A stretch of DNA of 64,000 nt from Solirubrobacter sp963724195. GTDB taxonomy: Bacteria; Actinomycetota; Thermoleophilia; Solirubrobacterales; Solirubrobacteraceae. The notes beneath the pieces were generated by a model that ran no database searches, had not been told where the DNA came from, and saw only the letters and a list, made by a program, of their open reading frames with translations. The translations under genes and the position numbers were made by a program. The DNA is taken from contig CAVRTQ010000027.1 in NCBI GenBank assembly GCA_963724195.1, positions 124,001-188,000 on the forward strand. Direction: 5' to 3'. This document shows positions 27,591 through 36,139 of this stretch, piece by piece; the stretch's first letter is position 1; each line of letters opens with the position of its first letter.

Positions 27591-28769
27591 ATGTACTCGG
27601 TACGCGAGCAGCTGACCGGTGAGCTGGACGAGATCCGCGCCGCGGGCCTCTTCAAGGCCGAGCGGGTGATCCAGTCCCCGCAGCAGGCCAGCGTCGCGGT
27701 GGACGGCGACCGTGTCCTGAACTTCTGCGCCAACAACTACCTCGGGCTCGCGGATCACCCGGCGCTGATCGAGGCCGCGCAGACGGCGCTGGACCGCTGG
27801 GGCTTCGGGATGGCGTCCGTGCGCTTCATCTGCGGCACGCAGGAGATCCACAAGGAGCTCGAGGCGAAGCTCTCGAGCTTCCTGGGCCAGGAGGACACGA
27901 TCCTCTACGGCTCGTGCTTCGACGCCAACGGCGGGCTGTTCGAGACGCTGCTCGGGCCCGAAGATGCCGTGATCAGTGACGCGTTGAACCACGCGTCGAT
28001 CATCGACGGCATCCGGCTGTGCAAGGCCCAGCGCTACCGCTACGCGAACTCGGACATGGACGAGCTGGAGGCGCACCTGAAGGCCGCGGCCGGTGCCCGG
28101 CGGCGGCTGATCGCCACCGACGGCGTCTTCTCCATGGACGGCTACGTGGCCAAGCTGGACGAGATCTGCGACCTCGCGGAGCGCTACGACGCGATGGTCA
28201 TGGTCGACGACTCGCACGCCGTCGGCTTCGTGGGTGAGGGCGGCCGCGGCACGCCCGAGCTCAAGGGCGTGATGGACCGCGTGGACATCATCACCGGGAC
28301 GTTGGGGAAGGCCCTGGGCGGCGCTTCGGGTGGCTACACGAGCGCCCGCAGCGAGATCGTCGCGCTGCTGCGCCAGCGCTCGCGCCCGTACCTGTTCTCG
28401 AACACGCTGGCGCCGCCGATCGTGGCCGCTTCGCTCAAAGCGCTGGAGCTGCTGGAGAGCGGCGGCGAGCTGCGGGCCCAGTTGCGCGCCAACACGGAGC
28501 GCTTCCGGACCCGCATGACCGAGCTCGAGTTCGACGTCCTGCCCGGCGACCACCCGATCGCGCCCGTCATGTTCGGCGACGCGGTGCTCGCCGGCCGCAC
28601 GGCCGAGGCGATGCTCGAGCGCGGCGTGTACGTGATCGCGTTCTCGTTCCCGGTCGTCCCGCGCGAGCAGGCCCGGATCCGCACGCAGATGTCGGCCGCG
28701 CACTCGTTCGACGACATCGACCGCGCGATCGCGGCCTTCGTCGACGTGCGCTCAGAGATCGCTGGGTAG
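27591..28769 (+). CDS. kbl: Glycine C-acetyltransferase (2-amino-3-ketobutyrate CoA ligase)
   Basis: The 392-aa protein is intact. It has the alpha-oxoamine synthase fold with PLP-lysine motif TGTLGKALGGASGGY (Lys near residue 240), NNYLGLADHP near the N-terminus and DDSHAVGFVGEGGRGT. Kbl converts 2-amino-3-oxobutyrate plus CoA to glycine and acetyl-CoA. The tight tdh-kbl spacing defines the threonine-degradation operon. The 3' end overlaps the convergent cupin gene by 18 bp. Confidence 0.95.
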   Translation: MYSVREQLTGELDEIRAAGLFKAERVIQSPQQASVAVDGDRVLNFCANNYLGLADHPALIEAAQTALDRWGFGMASVRFICGTQEIHKELEAKLSSFLGQEDTILYGSCFDANGGLFETLLGPEDAVISDALNHASIIDGIRLCKAQRYRYANSDMDELEAHLKAAAGARRRLIATDGVFSMDGYVAKLDEICDLAERYDAMVMVDDSHAVGFVGEGGRGTPELKGVMDRVDIITGTLGKALGGASGGYTSARSEIVALLRQRSRPYLFSNTLAPPIVAASLKALELLESGGELRAQLRANTERFRTRMTELEFDVLPGDHPIAPVMFGDAVLAGRTAEAMLERGVYVIAFSFPVVPREQARIRTQMSAAHSFDDIDRAIAAFVDVRSEIAG

Positions 28770-29163
28770 CGGCACCTGTTGCGGCGGGGCGCCGGCCTCG
28801 GCGTCCCACGACTCATAGGCCTCACCGTCGCGGCCGACGTGCTCGACGGCGCCGCCGAGCGCGAGCAGCAGGCAGTCCGTGTCGGCTGCGGTTCACGAGT
28901 TGGCGCCGCACTTCGGGGGCCACGCGGACGATCTCGCCCTGCGTGAGCTCGCGCTCCTCGCCCTCCACGCCGAGCGTGAGCGTGCCCGCGAGCACGAGGT
29001 AGACCTCCTCCTGCTTGAAGTGCCGGTGGATGCGCCCGCGCTGGCCGGGACGCAGCCGGATCTGGTTGATGCCGAAGGTGGTGATGCCCAGCTCGCGCCG
29101 GAGCGAGAGGAAGCGCTCGTCGCTGTCGGGATCGAGCTTCGAGTAGCTGACGCCGGTCTCCAT
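28752..29163 (-). CDS. Small cupin-domain protein (frameshifted)
   Basis: The protein (about 136 aa) has a cupin barrel with metal-binding residues in GRIHRHFKQEEVYLVLAGTL and a second motif EIVRVAPEVRRQLVNRS. An extra C near 28883 diverts the frame. Without it the protein continues DTDCLLLALGGAVEHVGRDG and ends PSDL at the TGA at 28752. The function is not predictable beyond a small-molecule-binding cupin. Confidence 0.75.
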
Positions 29164-29172
29164 GACGTCAGA

Positions 29173-30162
29173 TCATGCCTGGATGCCGATCCAGGTCTCC
29201 GCTTCCTCCGGCGTGAGGCCGCCGTGGTGGCCCTTGAAGCGGCGTTCCGGGCTCGGGAACGCGGTCACGCCCACCATCCGGCCCGGCGCGGGGAGGACGC
29301 ACACGTCGGCGAGGCGCTCTTGGAGGCGCGGGCCGATGTGGTCGAAGAGCGCCTCGGCGCGGCAGACGCGCGCCCGGTCGCCGAGCCGTTCGGACAGCTC
29401 CGCGATGACCAGGTCGGGATCGTCGACGTGCAGGAACAGGTCACGCGCGGAGCCCGCGGGCGGGCGCGTGAGGTGGCGCGGCAGCTCCGACCAGAACAGG
29501 TCGAGGTGGTCCGTCTTGTCGACGTCGATCTGGCCGTGGTCGGCGGTCACGAGCAACGGCGTGTTCACGCTCGCCAGCGCGTCCAGCGCCCGCAGCGACT
29601 CGCGGACGAACGCCTCGCTCGACGGTCCGTGGCGATGGCCGATGGCGTCGATCGCGTCCCAGTACAGGTACGTCAGCCCCGGCCGATCGAGCAGCGCCGC
29701 GCCTGCCTCGATCGTCTCGAACGGCAGGATCGTCGCGCCCGCGAGCGCCGCCGAGCCGTACGGCGTGTCCGCGATCGCCGCCGGCTGCAGCGCCGTCGCG
29801 CCCGCGACGGTGCTCGGCCACGGGAACAGCTGCTGCGGCGTGATCGGCAGCGGGTCGTCGCTGTCGGCGAGCGCGAACCGCAGCGGCCGGATCACGTCTC
29901 CCACCAGCGGCTCGTAACAGCGCCACTCGTACAGGCCGTGCTCGGTCACCGGCAGCCCGCTGTAGAGCGTCGTCAGGTGCGCGGTGGTCGTCGACGGGAA
30001 CTGCGAAGCCACCGGCTCGATCTGCAGCCGCCGCAGGAACGGATGGTCGGCGTGCCGTTGCACGAACGCCCACCCGAACGCGTCCAGCAGGACGACCGCG
30101 AGCTGATCGTGCTCGGCGGCGAGGGTCGCGATCCGCTCGGGCAGCTCAGCGAAGCCGAGCAT
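29173..30162 (-). CDS. Alkaline phosphatase superfamily phosphodiesterase/pyrophosphatase-like protein
   Basis: The 329-aa protein matches the type I phosphodiesterase/nucleotide pyrophosphatase family: VVLLDAFGWAFV, the nucleophile region FPSTTTAHLTTLYSGLPVTEHG, DAIDAIGHRHGP and VTADHGQIDVD. These supply the metal-binding Asp and His residues and the Thr nucleophile. It is predicted cytoplasmic because no signal peptide is seen. It is followed by the cupin gene on the same strand after 9 bp. Substrate unknown. Confidence 0.8.
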   Translation of the reverse strand: MLGFAELPERIATLAAEHDQLAVVLLDAFGWAFVQRHADHPFLRRLQIEPVASQFPSTTTAHLTTLYSGLPVTEHGLYEWRCYEPLVGDVIRPLRFALADSDDPLPITPQQLFPWPSTVAGATALQPAAIADTPYGSAALAGATILPFETIEAGAALLDRPGLTYLYWDAIDAIGHRHGPSSEAFVRESLRALDALASVNTPLLVTADHGQIDVDKTDHLDLFWSELPRHLTRPPAGSARDLFLHVDDPDLVIAELSERLGDRARVCRAEALFDHIGPRLQERLADVCVLPAPGRMVGVTAFPSPERRFKGHHGGLTPEEAETWIGIQA

Positions 30163-30844
30163 GTTCCTCCGGCATCCCGATCCACTCCCGCCGGCGCTCG
30201 TCCTCGCGGTACGCCGCGACCGCGGCCACGATCCGCTGGGGGTCGCCCACGAAGCTGTTGGCCGGCAGGTTCATCGACACGGGCAGCAACCGGCGGTTGA
30301 GGCGGGCGAGCCAGGCGCCCCGCCGGTGGTGGACGCGCCCCACGAGGGTGAGGATCGGAGCGCTGCCGTAGTCGTCCACCTCGACGCTTGCCAGGTCCTC
30401 CCACGCGATCTCAGCCTCGCCGTTGAAGCGCGCGACGATGCGCCGCGGCGTCAGGAAGAGGCCGCGCTCCGCGCGCAGCGACGCGATGCCCATGACCGCG
30501 ATTCCACCGAAGAACACCGCGCAGGCGACGCCGAAGAAGAGACTCCCGGCGAGCGCGATCAACACACCGGCGGCGCCCATCGCGAGGCCCGCGAGCACCA
30601 CCACGCCCTGCTTGAGGCGCGATATCGGAAACAGGAACGCCGGCTCGCCGTCGAACGACGTGCGCCGCACGGCCTCGGCGCCCGCCCGGTTGAGCAACGG
30701 CAACCCGAGGACGAGGGCCCCGCCGCCGAAGAACAGGACCGAGATCAGGCCGAGCGCGGTCTCGCCGGTGGCCACGAGCAGCGCCCCCGCCGCGACGAAC
30801 GCGAGCGAGATCGCGAATGCGAACCGGCGCCGCGTCACGGCCAC
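30146..30844 (-). CDS. Hypothetical membrane protein with PH-like C-terminal domain
   Basis: The protein (about 232 aa) has two pairs of hydrophobic helices (FAFAISLAFVAAGALLV and ALGLISVLFFGGGALVLGL; then VVVLAGLAMGAAGVLIAL and LFFGVACAVFFGGIAVMGI). A soluble domain follows with LTPRRIVARFNGEAEIAWEDL. This layout resembles bacterial PH (YdbS-like) membrane proteins. The start is GTG 30844 or GTG 30838; the literal frame is open further upstream but shows no membrane-protein features. It overlaps the phosphodiesterase gene by 17 bp. Confidence 0.6.
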   Translation of the reverse strand: MAVTRRRFAFAISLAFVAAGALLVATGETALGLISVLFFGGGALVLGLPLLNRAGAEAVRRTSFDGEPAFLFPISRLKQGVVVLAGLAMGAAGVLIALAGSLFFGVACAVFFGGIAVMGIASLRAERGLFLTPRRIVARFNGEAEIAWEDLASVEVDDYGSAPILTLVGRVHHRRGAWLARLNRRLLPVSMNLPANSFVGDPQRIVAAVAAYREDERRREWIGMPEEHARLR

Positions 30845-30967
30845 ACCGAGGAATCGATCAGACGCATCTCCACCAGAGTAGGTGCGTGCGCGGCGGGCGA
30901 GCCCTGGCGGTTGGGGCGCCACGAACGCGCGCTTCCTCGTCCGGAGTGCCCGCCGCGAGCGGTCACG

Positions 30968-30979
30968 CGACGATCGTCG
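30968..30979. promoter_or_regulatory. 12-bp perfect palindrome CGACGATCGTCG
   Basis: This palindrome lies in the 162-bp gap between divergent genes starting at 30844 (minus) and 31007 (plus). It could be an operator; no regulator is assigned. Confidence 0.25.
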
Positions 30980-31006
30980 TGGTGCCGGTACCGTGGTCGC
31001 CGAGCC

Positions 31007-31219
31007 ATGCCACGCCGCAACCGTCGTGTTCCCGAACCTCCGCCGGTGGTGTTCCAGCCGTCGCGCGCGATCCGCGCTTCGTGTGAGACGAAGGAGCGCT
31101 ACGCGTCCGATGCGGAAGCGCGCTCGATCGCGTTGATGAACGCCGCGCCCGGACGTCCGGCCGCCACCCGGCCGTACCAGTGCACCGTGTGCGGCGGCTG
31201 GCACTTGACCTCGCGCTAA
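31007..31219 (+). CDS. Small zinc-ribbon-like hypothetical protein
   Basis: The 70-aa protein starts MPRRNRRVPEPPPVVFQ and ends YQCTVCGGWHLTSR. It has a CxxC plus His near the C-terminus and a further Cys in ASCETKERY, which could form a single zinc site. The body KERYASDAEARSIALMNA is helical. Such short proteins are conserved in Actinobacteria but have no assigned function. The stop TAA is the beginning of a dispersed repeat. Confidence 0.55.
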   Translation: MPRRNRRVPEPPPVVFQPSRAIRASCETKERYASDAEARSIALMNAAPGRPAATRPYQCTVCGGWHLTSR

Positions 31220-31293
31220 CGCGCCACGCCCCGGACACGCGAGCGATGCCTAACTCGCGGTTTCCGCGGGTTCGTGAACGCTCGCGTGGCGTG
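31218..31293. repeat. Dispersed intergenic inverted repeat, copy A
   Basis: The sequence starts AACGCGCCACGCC and ends GTGAACGCTCGCGTGGCGTG. Its arms are largely complementary: ACACGCGAGCG at the left and CGCTCGCGTG at the right. A second copy with the same ends lies at 55459-55535. The middle parts differ between the copies, as expected for a REP-like palindromic element. Confidence 0.6.
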
Positions 31294-31318
31294 GACCGTC
31301 CTTCGGCGTTTAACGCAA

Positions 31319-31340
31319 ACGGGGCCCCGAAGGGCCCCGT
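31319..31340. terminator. Terminator hairpin downstream of groEL
   Basis: Perfect 9-bp arms ACGGGGCCC (31319-31327) and GGGCCCCGT (31332-31340) enclose the loop CGAA. The hairpin is 29 bp beyond the groEL stop codon and can also serve the small convergent gene. A smaller hairpin, arms CAGCC and GGCTG, lies at 31353-31366. Confidence 0.65.
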
Positions 31341-31368
31341 CCGTAAATCAGTCAGCCGTGAGGCTGGC

Positions 31369-33003
31369 TTACATCATGCCGCCCATGCCGCCCATGTCGG
31401 GCATGCCGCCGCCACCGCCGCCATCCTTGTCCGGGACCTCGGCGACGATCGCCTCGGTGGTCAGGATGTTCTTGGCGATCGAGGCCGCGTTCTGCAGCGC
31501 CGAGCGCGTGACCATGGCCGGGTCGATGACGCCCGCGGCCACGAGGTCGACGTACTCGCCGGTCGCGGCGTTGAGGCCGATGCCGGCCTCGCTGCGACGG
31601 ACCTCGTTCACGACGACCGAACCCTCGAAGCCGGCGTTCTCGGAGATCTGACGGAGCGGCTCCTCGAGCGAGCGCAGGACGATGCGCATGCCGGTCTTCT
31701 CGTCGTCGATGCCGGTGGCGTCGAGGTTGATGGCCGCAGCGGCCTCAACCAGCGCGATGCCGCCGCCGGGGACGATGCCCTCTTCGAGCGCCGCGCGGGT
31801 CGCCTGGAGGGCGTCCTCGACACGGTGCTTCTTTTCCTTCATCTCGGTCTCGGTGGCCGCGCCGACCTTGACCACCGCGACGCCGCCGGAGAGCTTGGCG
31901 AGGCGCTCCTGCAGCTTCTCGCGATCGAAGTCGGAGTCGGTGTTCTCGACCTCGCCCTTGATCTGGTTGATGCGGCCCTTGATGGCGTCAGCCTCGCCGG
32001 CGCCGTCCACGATCGTCGTGTTGTCCTTGGCGACAACGACGCGACGGGCGCGACCCAGCTGCGAGATCTGCGTGTTCTCGAGCTTGAGGCCCATCTCTTC
32101 GGTGATGACCTCGCCGCCGGTGAGGATCGCGATGTCCTCGAGCATGCGCTTACGGCGATCGCCGAAGCCCGGGGCCTTGACGGCGACGCCCGTGAACGTG
32201 CCGCGGAGCTTGTTGACGATGAGCGTGGCCAGAGCCTCGCCCTCGACGTCCTCGGCGATGATCAGCAGCGGGCGGCCGGACTGGATGACCTGCTCCAGGA
32301 CGGGCAGGACGTCCCGGACGGAGCCGATCTTCTGGTTGGCGATCAGGATGTAGGGGTCCTCGAGGACCGCCTCCATGCGCTCCTGGTCGGTCGCCATGTA
32401 GGGCGAGATGTAGCCCTTGTCGAACTGCATGCCCTCGGTGAACTCGAGGTCCATGCCGAAGGTCTGACCCTCTTCGACGTTGACGACGCCGTCCTTGCCG
32501 ACCTTGTCGATGGCGTCGGCGATGACGTCGCCGATCTCCTCGTCGCCGGCCGAGATCGTCGCGACGCGAGCGATCTGGTCCTTGCCGGAGATCTCCTTGG
32601 CCTGCGAGCGGATGTGCTCGACGACCTGGTCGACGGCGATCTCGATGCCCTTCTTGAGGGCGAGCGGGTTCGCGCCGGCGGCCACGTTCTTCAGGCCGGT
32701 GCGGACGATCGACTGGGCGAGTACCGTCGCGGTCGTGGTGCCGTCGCCGGCAACATCGTTGGTCGCCGTGGCGACCTCGCGGACGAGCTGGGCGCCCTGG
32801 TTCTGGAAGACGTCCTCGACCTCGATCTCGCGAGCGATGGTCACACCATCGTTCGTGATCGTGGGAGCACCGAACTTCTTGTCCAGGACGACGTAGCGGC
32901 CGCGCGGGCCGAGGGTCACCTTGACGGCGTTGGCGACGGCGTCCACGCCGAGCTCGAGCGCCTTGCGCGCGTCGACGTCGTACTTCAGTTCCTTGTGAGC
33001 CAT
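31369..33003 (-). CDS. groEL: Chaperonin GroEL (60 kDa)
   Basis: The 544-aa protein is full-length and intact. It has the apical and equatorial landmarks VTLGPRGRYVVLDKKFGAPT, the ATP-binding NDVAGDGTTTATVLAQ and the C-terminal GGMPDMGGMGGMM tail. It folds non-native proteins in an ATP-dependent barrel with GroES. It lies 27 bp downstream of groES. Confidence 0.98.
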   Translation of the reverse strand: MAHKELKYDVDARKALELGVDAVANAVKVTLGPRGRYVVLDKKFGAPTITNDGVTIAREIEVEDVFQNQGAQLVREVATATNDVAGDGTTTATVLAQSIVRTGLKNVAAGANPLALKKGIEIAVDQVVEHIRSQAKEISGKDQIARVATISAGDEEIGDVIADAIDKVGKDGVVNVEEGQTFGMDLEFTEGMQFDKGYISPYMATDQERMEAVLEDPYILIANQKIGSVRDVLPVLEQVIQSGRPLLIIAEDVEGEALATLIVNKLRGTFTGVAVKAPGFGDRRKRMLEDIAILTGGEVITEEMGLKLENTQISQLGRARRVVVAKDNTTIVDGAGEADAIKGRINQIKGEVENTDSDFDREKLQERLAKLSGGVAVVKVGAATETEMKEKKHRVEDALQATRAALEEGIVPGGGIALVEAAAAINLDATGIDDEKTGMRIVLRSLEEPLRQISENAGFEGSVVVNEVRRSEAGIGLNAATGEYVDLVAAGVIDPAMVTRSALQNAASIAKNILTTEAIVAEVPDKDGGGGGGMPDMGGMGGMM

Positions 33004-33030
33004 GTGAGTCTTGGTCTCCTTAGAGATTCT

Positions 33031-33321
33031 TTAGCCGGCAACCTTGGCGAGAACGTCGGACTCGCGCAGGACCAGCAGGTCCTCGCCGTCGACCGTGATC
33101 TCGGTGCCGCCGTACTTGGAGTAGAGGACTTCGTCGCCTTCGACGACGTCAAGCGGCTGGCGCTGACCGTTGTCGTCGAGCTTGCCGTCGCCGACAGCGA
33201 GGACCTTGCCCTTCTGCGGCTTCTCCTTGGCCGTGTCAGGCAGGACGATGCCGGAAGCCGTGGTCGCTTCCTCCTCGACGGCCTTGACGATCAGACGATC
33301 GCCGAGCGGCTTGAGCTTCAT
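33031..33321 (-). CDS. groES: Co-chaperonin GroES (10 kDa)
   Basis: The 96-aa protein begins MKLKPLGDRLIVKAVEEE and has the mobile loop TASGIVLPDTAKEKPQ and the motif EVLYSKYGGTEI. It is the lid of GroEL and the first gene of the groESL operon. It is preceded by a promoter with flanking CIRCE elements. Confidence 0.98.
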   Translation of the reverse strand: MKLKPLGDRLIVKAVEEEATTASGIVLPDTAKEKPQKGKVLAVGDGKLDDNGQRQPLDVVEGDEVLYSKYGGTEITVDGEDLLVLRESDVLAKVAG

Positions 33322-33360
33322 TGAGTGACCTCCACTCAGATCGATACCAGCGAAATCTCG

Positions 33361-33387
33361 TTGGCACTCTCGGACTACGAGTGCCAG
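33361..33387. promoter_or_regulatory. CIRCE operator 1 (proximal to groES)
   Basis: The sequence TTGGCACTC-N9-GAGTGCCAG matches the CIRCE consensus TTAGCACTC-N9-GAGTGCTAA. It is the binding site of the HrcA heat-shock repressor, which is not encoded in this window. It sits between the promoter and the groES start, where binding would block transcription. Confidence 0.9.
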
Positions 33388-33396
33388 CGGAGGTGC

Positions 33397-33424
33397 ATGA
33401 TACGACGAAAGTTCAGGACGTCAA
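33397..33424 (-). promoter_or_regulatory. groESL promoter
   Basis: On the minus strand a -35 TTGACG (33419-33424) is followed by a 16-bp spacer and a -10 TATCAT (33397-33402). The promoter lies exactly between the two CIRCE operators. Confidence 0.75.
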
Positions 33425-33934
33425 GGGGGACTTGGCACTCTCGTCACACGAGTGCCAAGTCGGATCGGTGCACGTGTCAACGACCGCGTCGGCGAAGCGC
33501 GTGGCCGCGGACGCCGTCAGGTCGCCCGCGAGGGCTGAATTCTGAGCGCCGCCCACGCCGCGGAGGCGATCCTGGAAGTCCGGCGGGTTCTCCACGATCT
33601 GCGAGAAGCGGACGACGGTGACCGTGTCATCCAGCGCCACCTCGCGATCGTAGATCTGCTTGAGGAAGTGCACGAGCTCCTCGGTACGGCGGAACTCGGG
33701 GTTGTCGTGCTCGATGTCGCGCGGCGAGAGGTCCTTGACGCGCTTGACCTCCACGTTGTCGATGACGGCGTGGAACAGCTTCTCGCGGGGCGAGTACTGG
33801 TAGCCGACGGTGACCAGCACCACCTGGTTCTTGCGGTACTTGTGCCGCTTGTCGCCGAGGCGGATGGTCGCCGTCTTGCGACCGCGCTTCATCTGGTCGG
33901 CGAACACCGTGGAGTAGAAGTTGAGGACCTGCAC
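33413..33934 (-). CDS. ASCH-domain protein
   Basis: The protein begins MQVLNFYSTVFADQMKRGRK and continues TATIRLGDKRHKYRKNQVV, with a RNA-binding ASCH/PUA-like fold through about residue 115 (VALDDTVTVVRFSQI). Related proteins are annotated as RNA-binding or helicase-associated. The literal frame adds about 55 low-similarity residues and ends inside the groESL promoter and CIRCE 2. An indel may have removed an earlier stop; a TGA at 33517-33519 in the +1-shifted frame is a candidate. Its role is unknown. Confidence 0.65.
   Translation of the reverse strand: MQVLNFYSTVFADQMKRGRKTATIRLGDKRHKYRKNQVVLVTVGYQYSPREKLFHAVIDNVEVKRVKDLSPRDIEHDNPEFRRTEELVHFLKQIYDREVALDDTVTVVRFSQIVENPPDFQDRLRGVGGAQNSALAGDLTASAATRFADAVVDTCTDPTWHSCDESAKSPLTS
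33430..33460. promoter_or_regulatory. CIRCE operator 2 (distal)
   Basis: Perfect 11-bp arms ACTTGGCACTC and GAGTGCCAAGT flank a 9-bp spacer. Its centre is about 71 bp from the centre of CIRCE 1, close to seven turns of DNA, so the two operators could be bound cooperatively. Confidence 0.9.
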
Positions 33935-33954
33935 GACGCGGCAGACTAGCGCCC

Positions 33955-34359
33955 TTACGCCTTCTTGGACAGCAGGCGCTCGATCAGCGCCCGCTCGCCC
34001 GGGTACGAGAGGGCCTCGCGGGCGCTCGCCAGCGCGATCCAGCGGGCGTCGTCGACCTCGTGATCGTGGTCGTTCGTGGAGCCGTCGACGTACTCGCAGA
34101 GGAAGAAGTGGACGGTCTTGCGGACCCGCCGCCCGCCGCGGCGATAGGTGTACCGGACATCGCCGAGCGGCTCGATCACGTTCGCGACGACGCCCGTCTC
34201 CTCACGCACCTCGCGCGCGGCGACCTGCTCCGGCGTCTCGCCGGCCTCCATCCCGCCCTTCGGCAGCCCGGTGACGCGTTTCCCGGCGGGCGTGATCACG
34301 AGGAGCTCGTCCCCGCGTAAGACCACCCCGCCGTAGGACGTCTCCAGCTCAGTAGACAT
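33955..34359 (-). CDS. NUDIX hydrolase
   Basis: The protein (134 aa from ATG 34359) carries a full Nudix box: GGMEAGETPEQVAAREVREE then TGV, with the REVREETG core and catalytic glutamates. It hydrolyses a nucleoside diphosphate linked to another moiety; the substrate is unknown. The start overlaps the end of the Crp-family gene by 11 bp, so the two are probably translationally coupled. Confidence 0.9.
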   Translation of the reverse strand: MSTELETSYGGVVLRGDELLVITPAGKRVTGLPKGGMEAGETPEQVAAREVREETGVVANVIEPLGDVRYTYRRGGRRVRKTVHFFLCEYVDGSTNDHDHEVDDARWIALASAREALSYPGERALIERLLSKKA

Positions 34360-35050
34360 AGTTGCGCAGCGCGTCCGGGTCGTGGACGACCAGCCGGCCA
34401 CGGCCCTGAGAGATCACCCCTGCCCGTTCCAGCGTCGCGAGGAACCGGGAAGCGGACTCGCGCGAAGAACCCGCGAGCATCGCGAGATCGGCCTGGGTGG
34501 CCGTGATCTGCACGTCGCCGGGCGGCGTTCCCTCGGCCACGGCCTGCTCGACGAGCCCGGCGATCACGCTCGCCACGCGCGACTGGACGGTCTGGAAGGA
34601 CTGGCTCGCCAGGCGCTCGTTGGTGGCCCGCAGCCGCCGCGCCAGCGACGAGGCCAGGCCCACCGCGAGCTGCGGGCGCCGCAGCATCAGCCGGCGCATG
34701 TCCGGCCCGAGGATGGCGAGCGCCTCGACGACGTCGATCGTCTCGACCGTCGCGCTGCGACGTTCGTCGTCGAACATCGCGAGCTCACCGAAGATGTCCC
34801 CCGGCCCGAAGGTGGCGAGCGCGATCTGGCGCCCGTCCGCGTGCTCGCGCACGGCGCGTGCGTGGCCCGTCCGGACCACGTAACACGTGTTGGACTCGTC
34901 CCCCTCGCGGAAGACGACTTCACCCGCGCCGAAACGGCGCGGGTGGGAGACCTCGGCGACGAGCGAGAGGTCCTCGGGTCCCAGCGATGCGAACACTGGG
35001 ACCCGGGCGAGAAGTTCCGCGGTTGGAAGTGTGCTGCCGGTCACGTTCAC
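34349..35050 (-). CDS. Crp/Fnr-family transcription regulator
   Basis: The 233-aa protein has a cyclic-nucleotide-binding domain (residues about 15-130: LARVPVFASLGPEDL, FREGDESNTCYVVRTGHARAV, FGPGDIFGELAMFDDERRSA) and a C-terminal HTH (ITATQADLAMLAGSSRESASRFLATLERAGV). The GELA...R-S-A pattern fits cNMP binding. The start is GTG 35050 or GTG 35044. The protein probably regulates genes elsewhere. A hairpin (35050-35070) lies right at its start. Confidence 0.9.
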   Translation of the reverse strand: MNVTGSTLPTAELLARVPVFASLGPEDLSLVAEVSHPRRFGAGEVVFREGDESNTCYVVRTGHARAVREHADGRQIALATFGPGDIFGELAMFDDERRSATVETIDVVEALAILGPDMRRLMLRRPQLAVGLASSLARRLRATNERLASQSFQTVQSRVASVIAGLVEQAVAEGTPPGDVQITATQADLAMLAGSSRESASRFLATLERAGVISQGRGRLVVHDPDALRNYVY

Positions 35051-35070
35051 CGGGGGTCTACCACCCCCGG
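35050..35070. terminator. Hairpin between DUF4349 and Crp genes
   Basis: Perfect 8-bp arms CCGGGGGT (35050-35057) and ACCCCCGG (35063-35070) enclose the loop CTACC. It may terminate the DUF4349 transcript (minus strand) or act as a 5' UTR element of the Crp-family gene, whose start it touches. Confidence 0.45.
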
Positions 35071-35076
35071 GCCTTT

Positions 35077-36139
35077 CTATGCCACCTCGAGCGCCCGCTC
35101 GCGTCGCCGACGGGTGAGGATCCGCGCCGCGATCGCCGCCAGGACGACGATTGCGGCCATCGGCAGCAAGACGGCCAGAACGATCATCAGCACGCCCGCG
35201 ATCACCTCGAGCACGCGCACGCTGTCACCGAGCGCGTCGCCCGGCGTCCAGCGGTCGCCGGGGGCGGCGGCCTCGCCGGAGCGGCGCGTCCCGCGGATCT
35301 CGAGGTCGACCGTGGCGTAGCTGACCTCACGGCCGAGCTCGTTGACCAGGCGCTGCGCCCGGGTGACGCGACGCGTCGAGCGGTTCACCAGCGCGCGCAG
35401 CCGTGAGCGCTCCTTGTCGGTCGTCGCCTTGGCGAGCCGGATGCGCAGGCCCGCACGGTCGGCGCGCGCGTCGCGTACGGCGGCCTCCAGCGCCTCGCGC
35501 TGGTCGGTGACGTCCTCGGTCTGCTGCGACCGCGACTGCACGTTGGCCAGCTTGGAGATGCGGGCGAGCCCGTCGTCGAGCTTCGCGCTCGGGATCCGCA
35601 GCGAGAGCGTGGCGATCGCCCGGCGGGTGCCGTCCTGGTCGATCTGCGAGCTCTGGACGAAGCCGCCGAGCGAGTCGACGATCGTGATCGCCCGGTTCGT
35701 GATGCCCTGGACGCGGTCCGGCGTGGTGGTGAGCGTGAGCGACGTGTTCGACTTGACGGCGCGGTCCTCCTGGACGGCTTCGGGCGCAGCGGCGGTCGGA
35801 GCGACGGACTTGCTGTCCGACGATCCGCCGGAGGAGGAGTCCTCGGACATCTCCGGGATCGCCTCGGACGAGATGGCGGAGCCGCCGGAACTACTGGACG
35901 GCTCCTCATCGCCGCCGCCGGCGCCGGAGAGCCCGGCGATGACGATCACGCCCATCACACTCGCGATGGCGAGCGAGGCGACGATCGCCAGCATGTGGTC
36001 GCGGACGCGATCAGTGGCCGCTGCGCGCACGCGACGGCGGCGTAGGGAAACGGTGCGCCACGCGCGTGTCGAGCTTGAGCGCCCAGGCCGGGTCGGGAGC
36101 GGGCTTGACGTCCCGCAGGAGGGTCTCGAGATCAGGCAT
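35077..36139 (-). CDS. DUF4349-domain membrane protein (frameshifted near N-terminus)
   Basis: The N-terminus MPDLETLLRDVKPAPDPAWALKL precedes a basic stretch and a transmembrane helix (MLAIVASLAIASVMGVIVIAG). A Ser-rich linker and a DUF4349 domain follow (SLTLTTTPDRVQGITNRAI, GGFVQSSQ, ATLSLRIPSAKLDDGLARIS), then a second helix near the C-terminus (VLEVIAGVLMIVLAVLLPM). Family members are thought to be surface-anchored coiled-coil proteins. An extra C in the CCC at about 36047-36049 shifts the frame; with it removed the ATG at 36139 is joined. The gene starts inside the stop region of the sigma factor gene (8-bp overlap), suggesting the two act together, for example as an anti-sigma-like partner. 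This partnership is inference. Confidence 0.75.
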
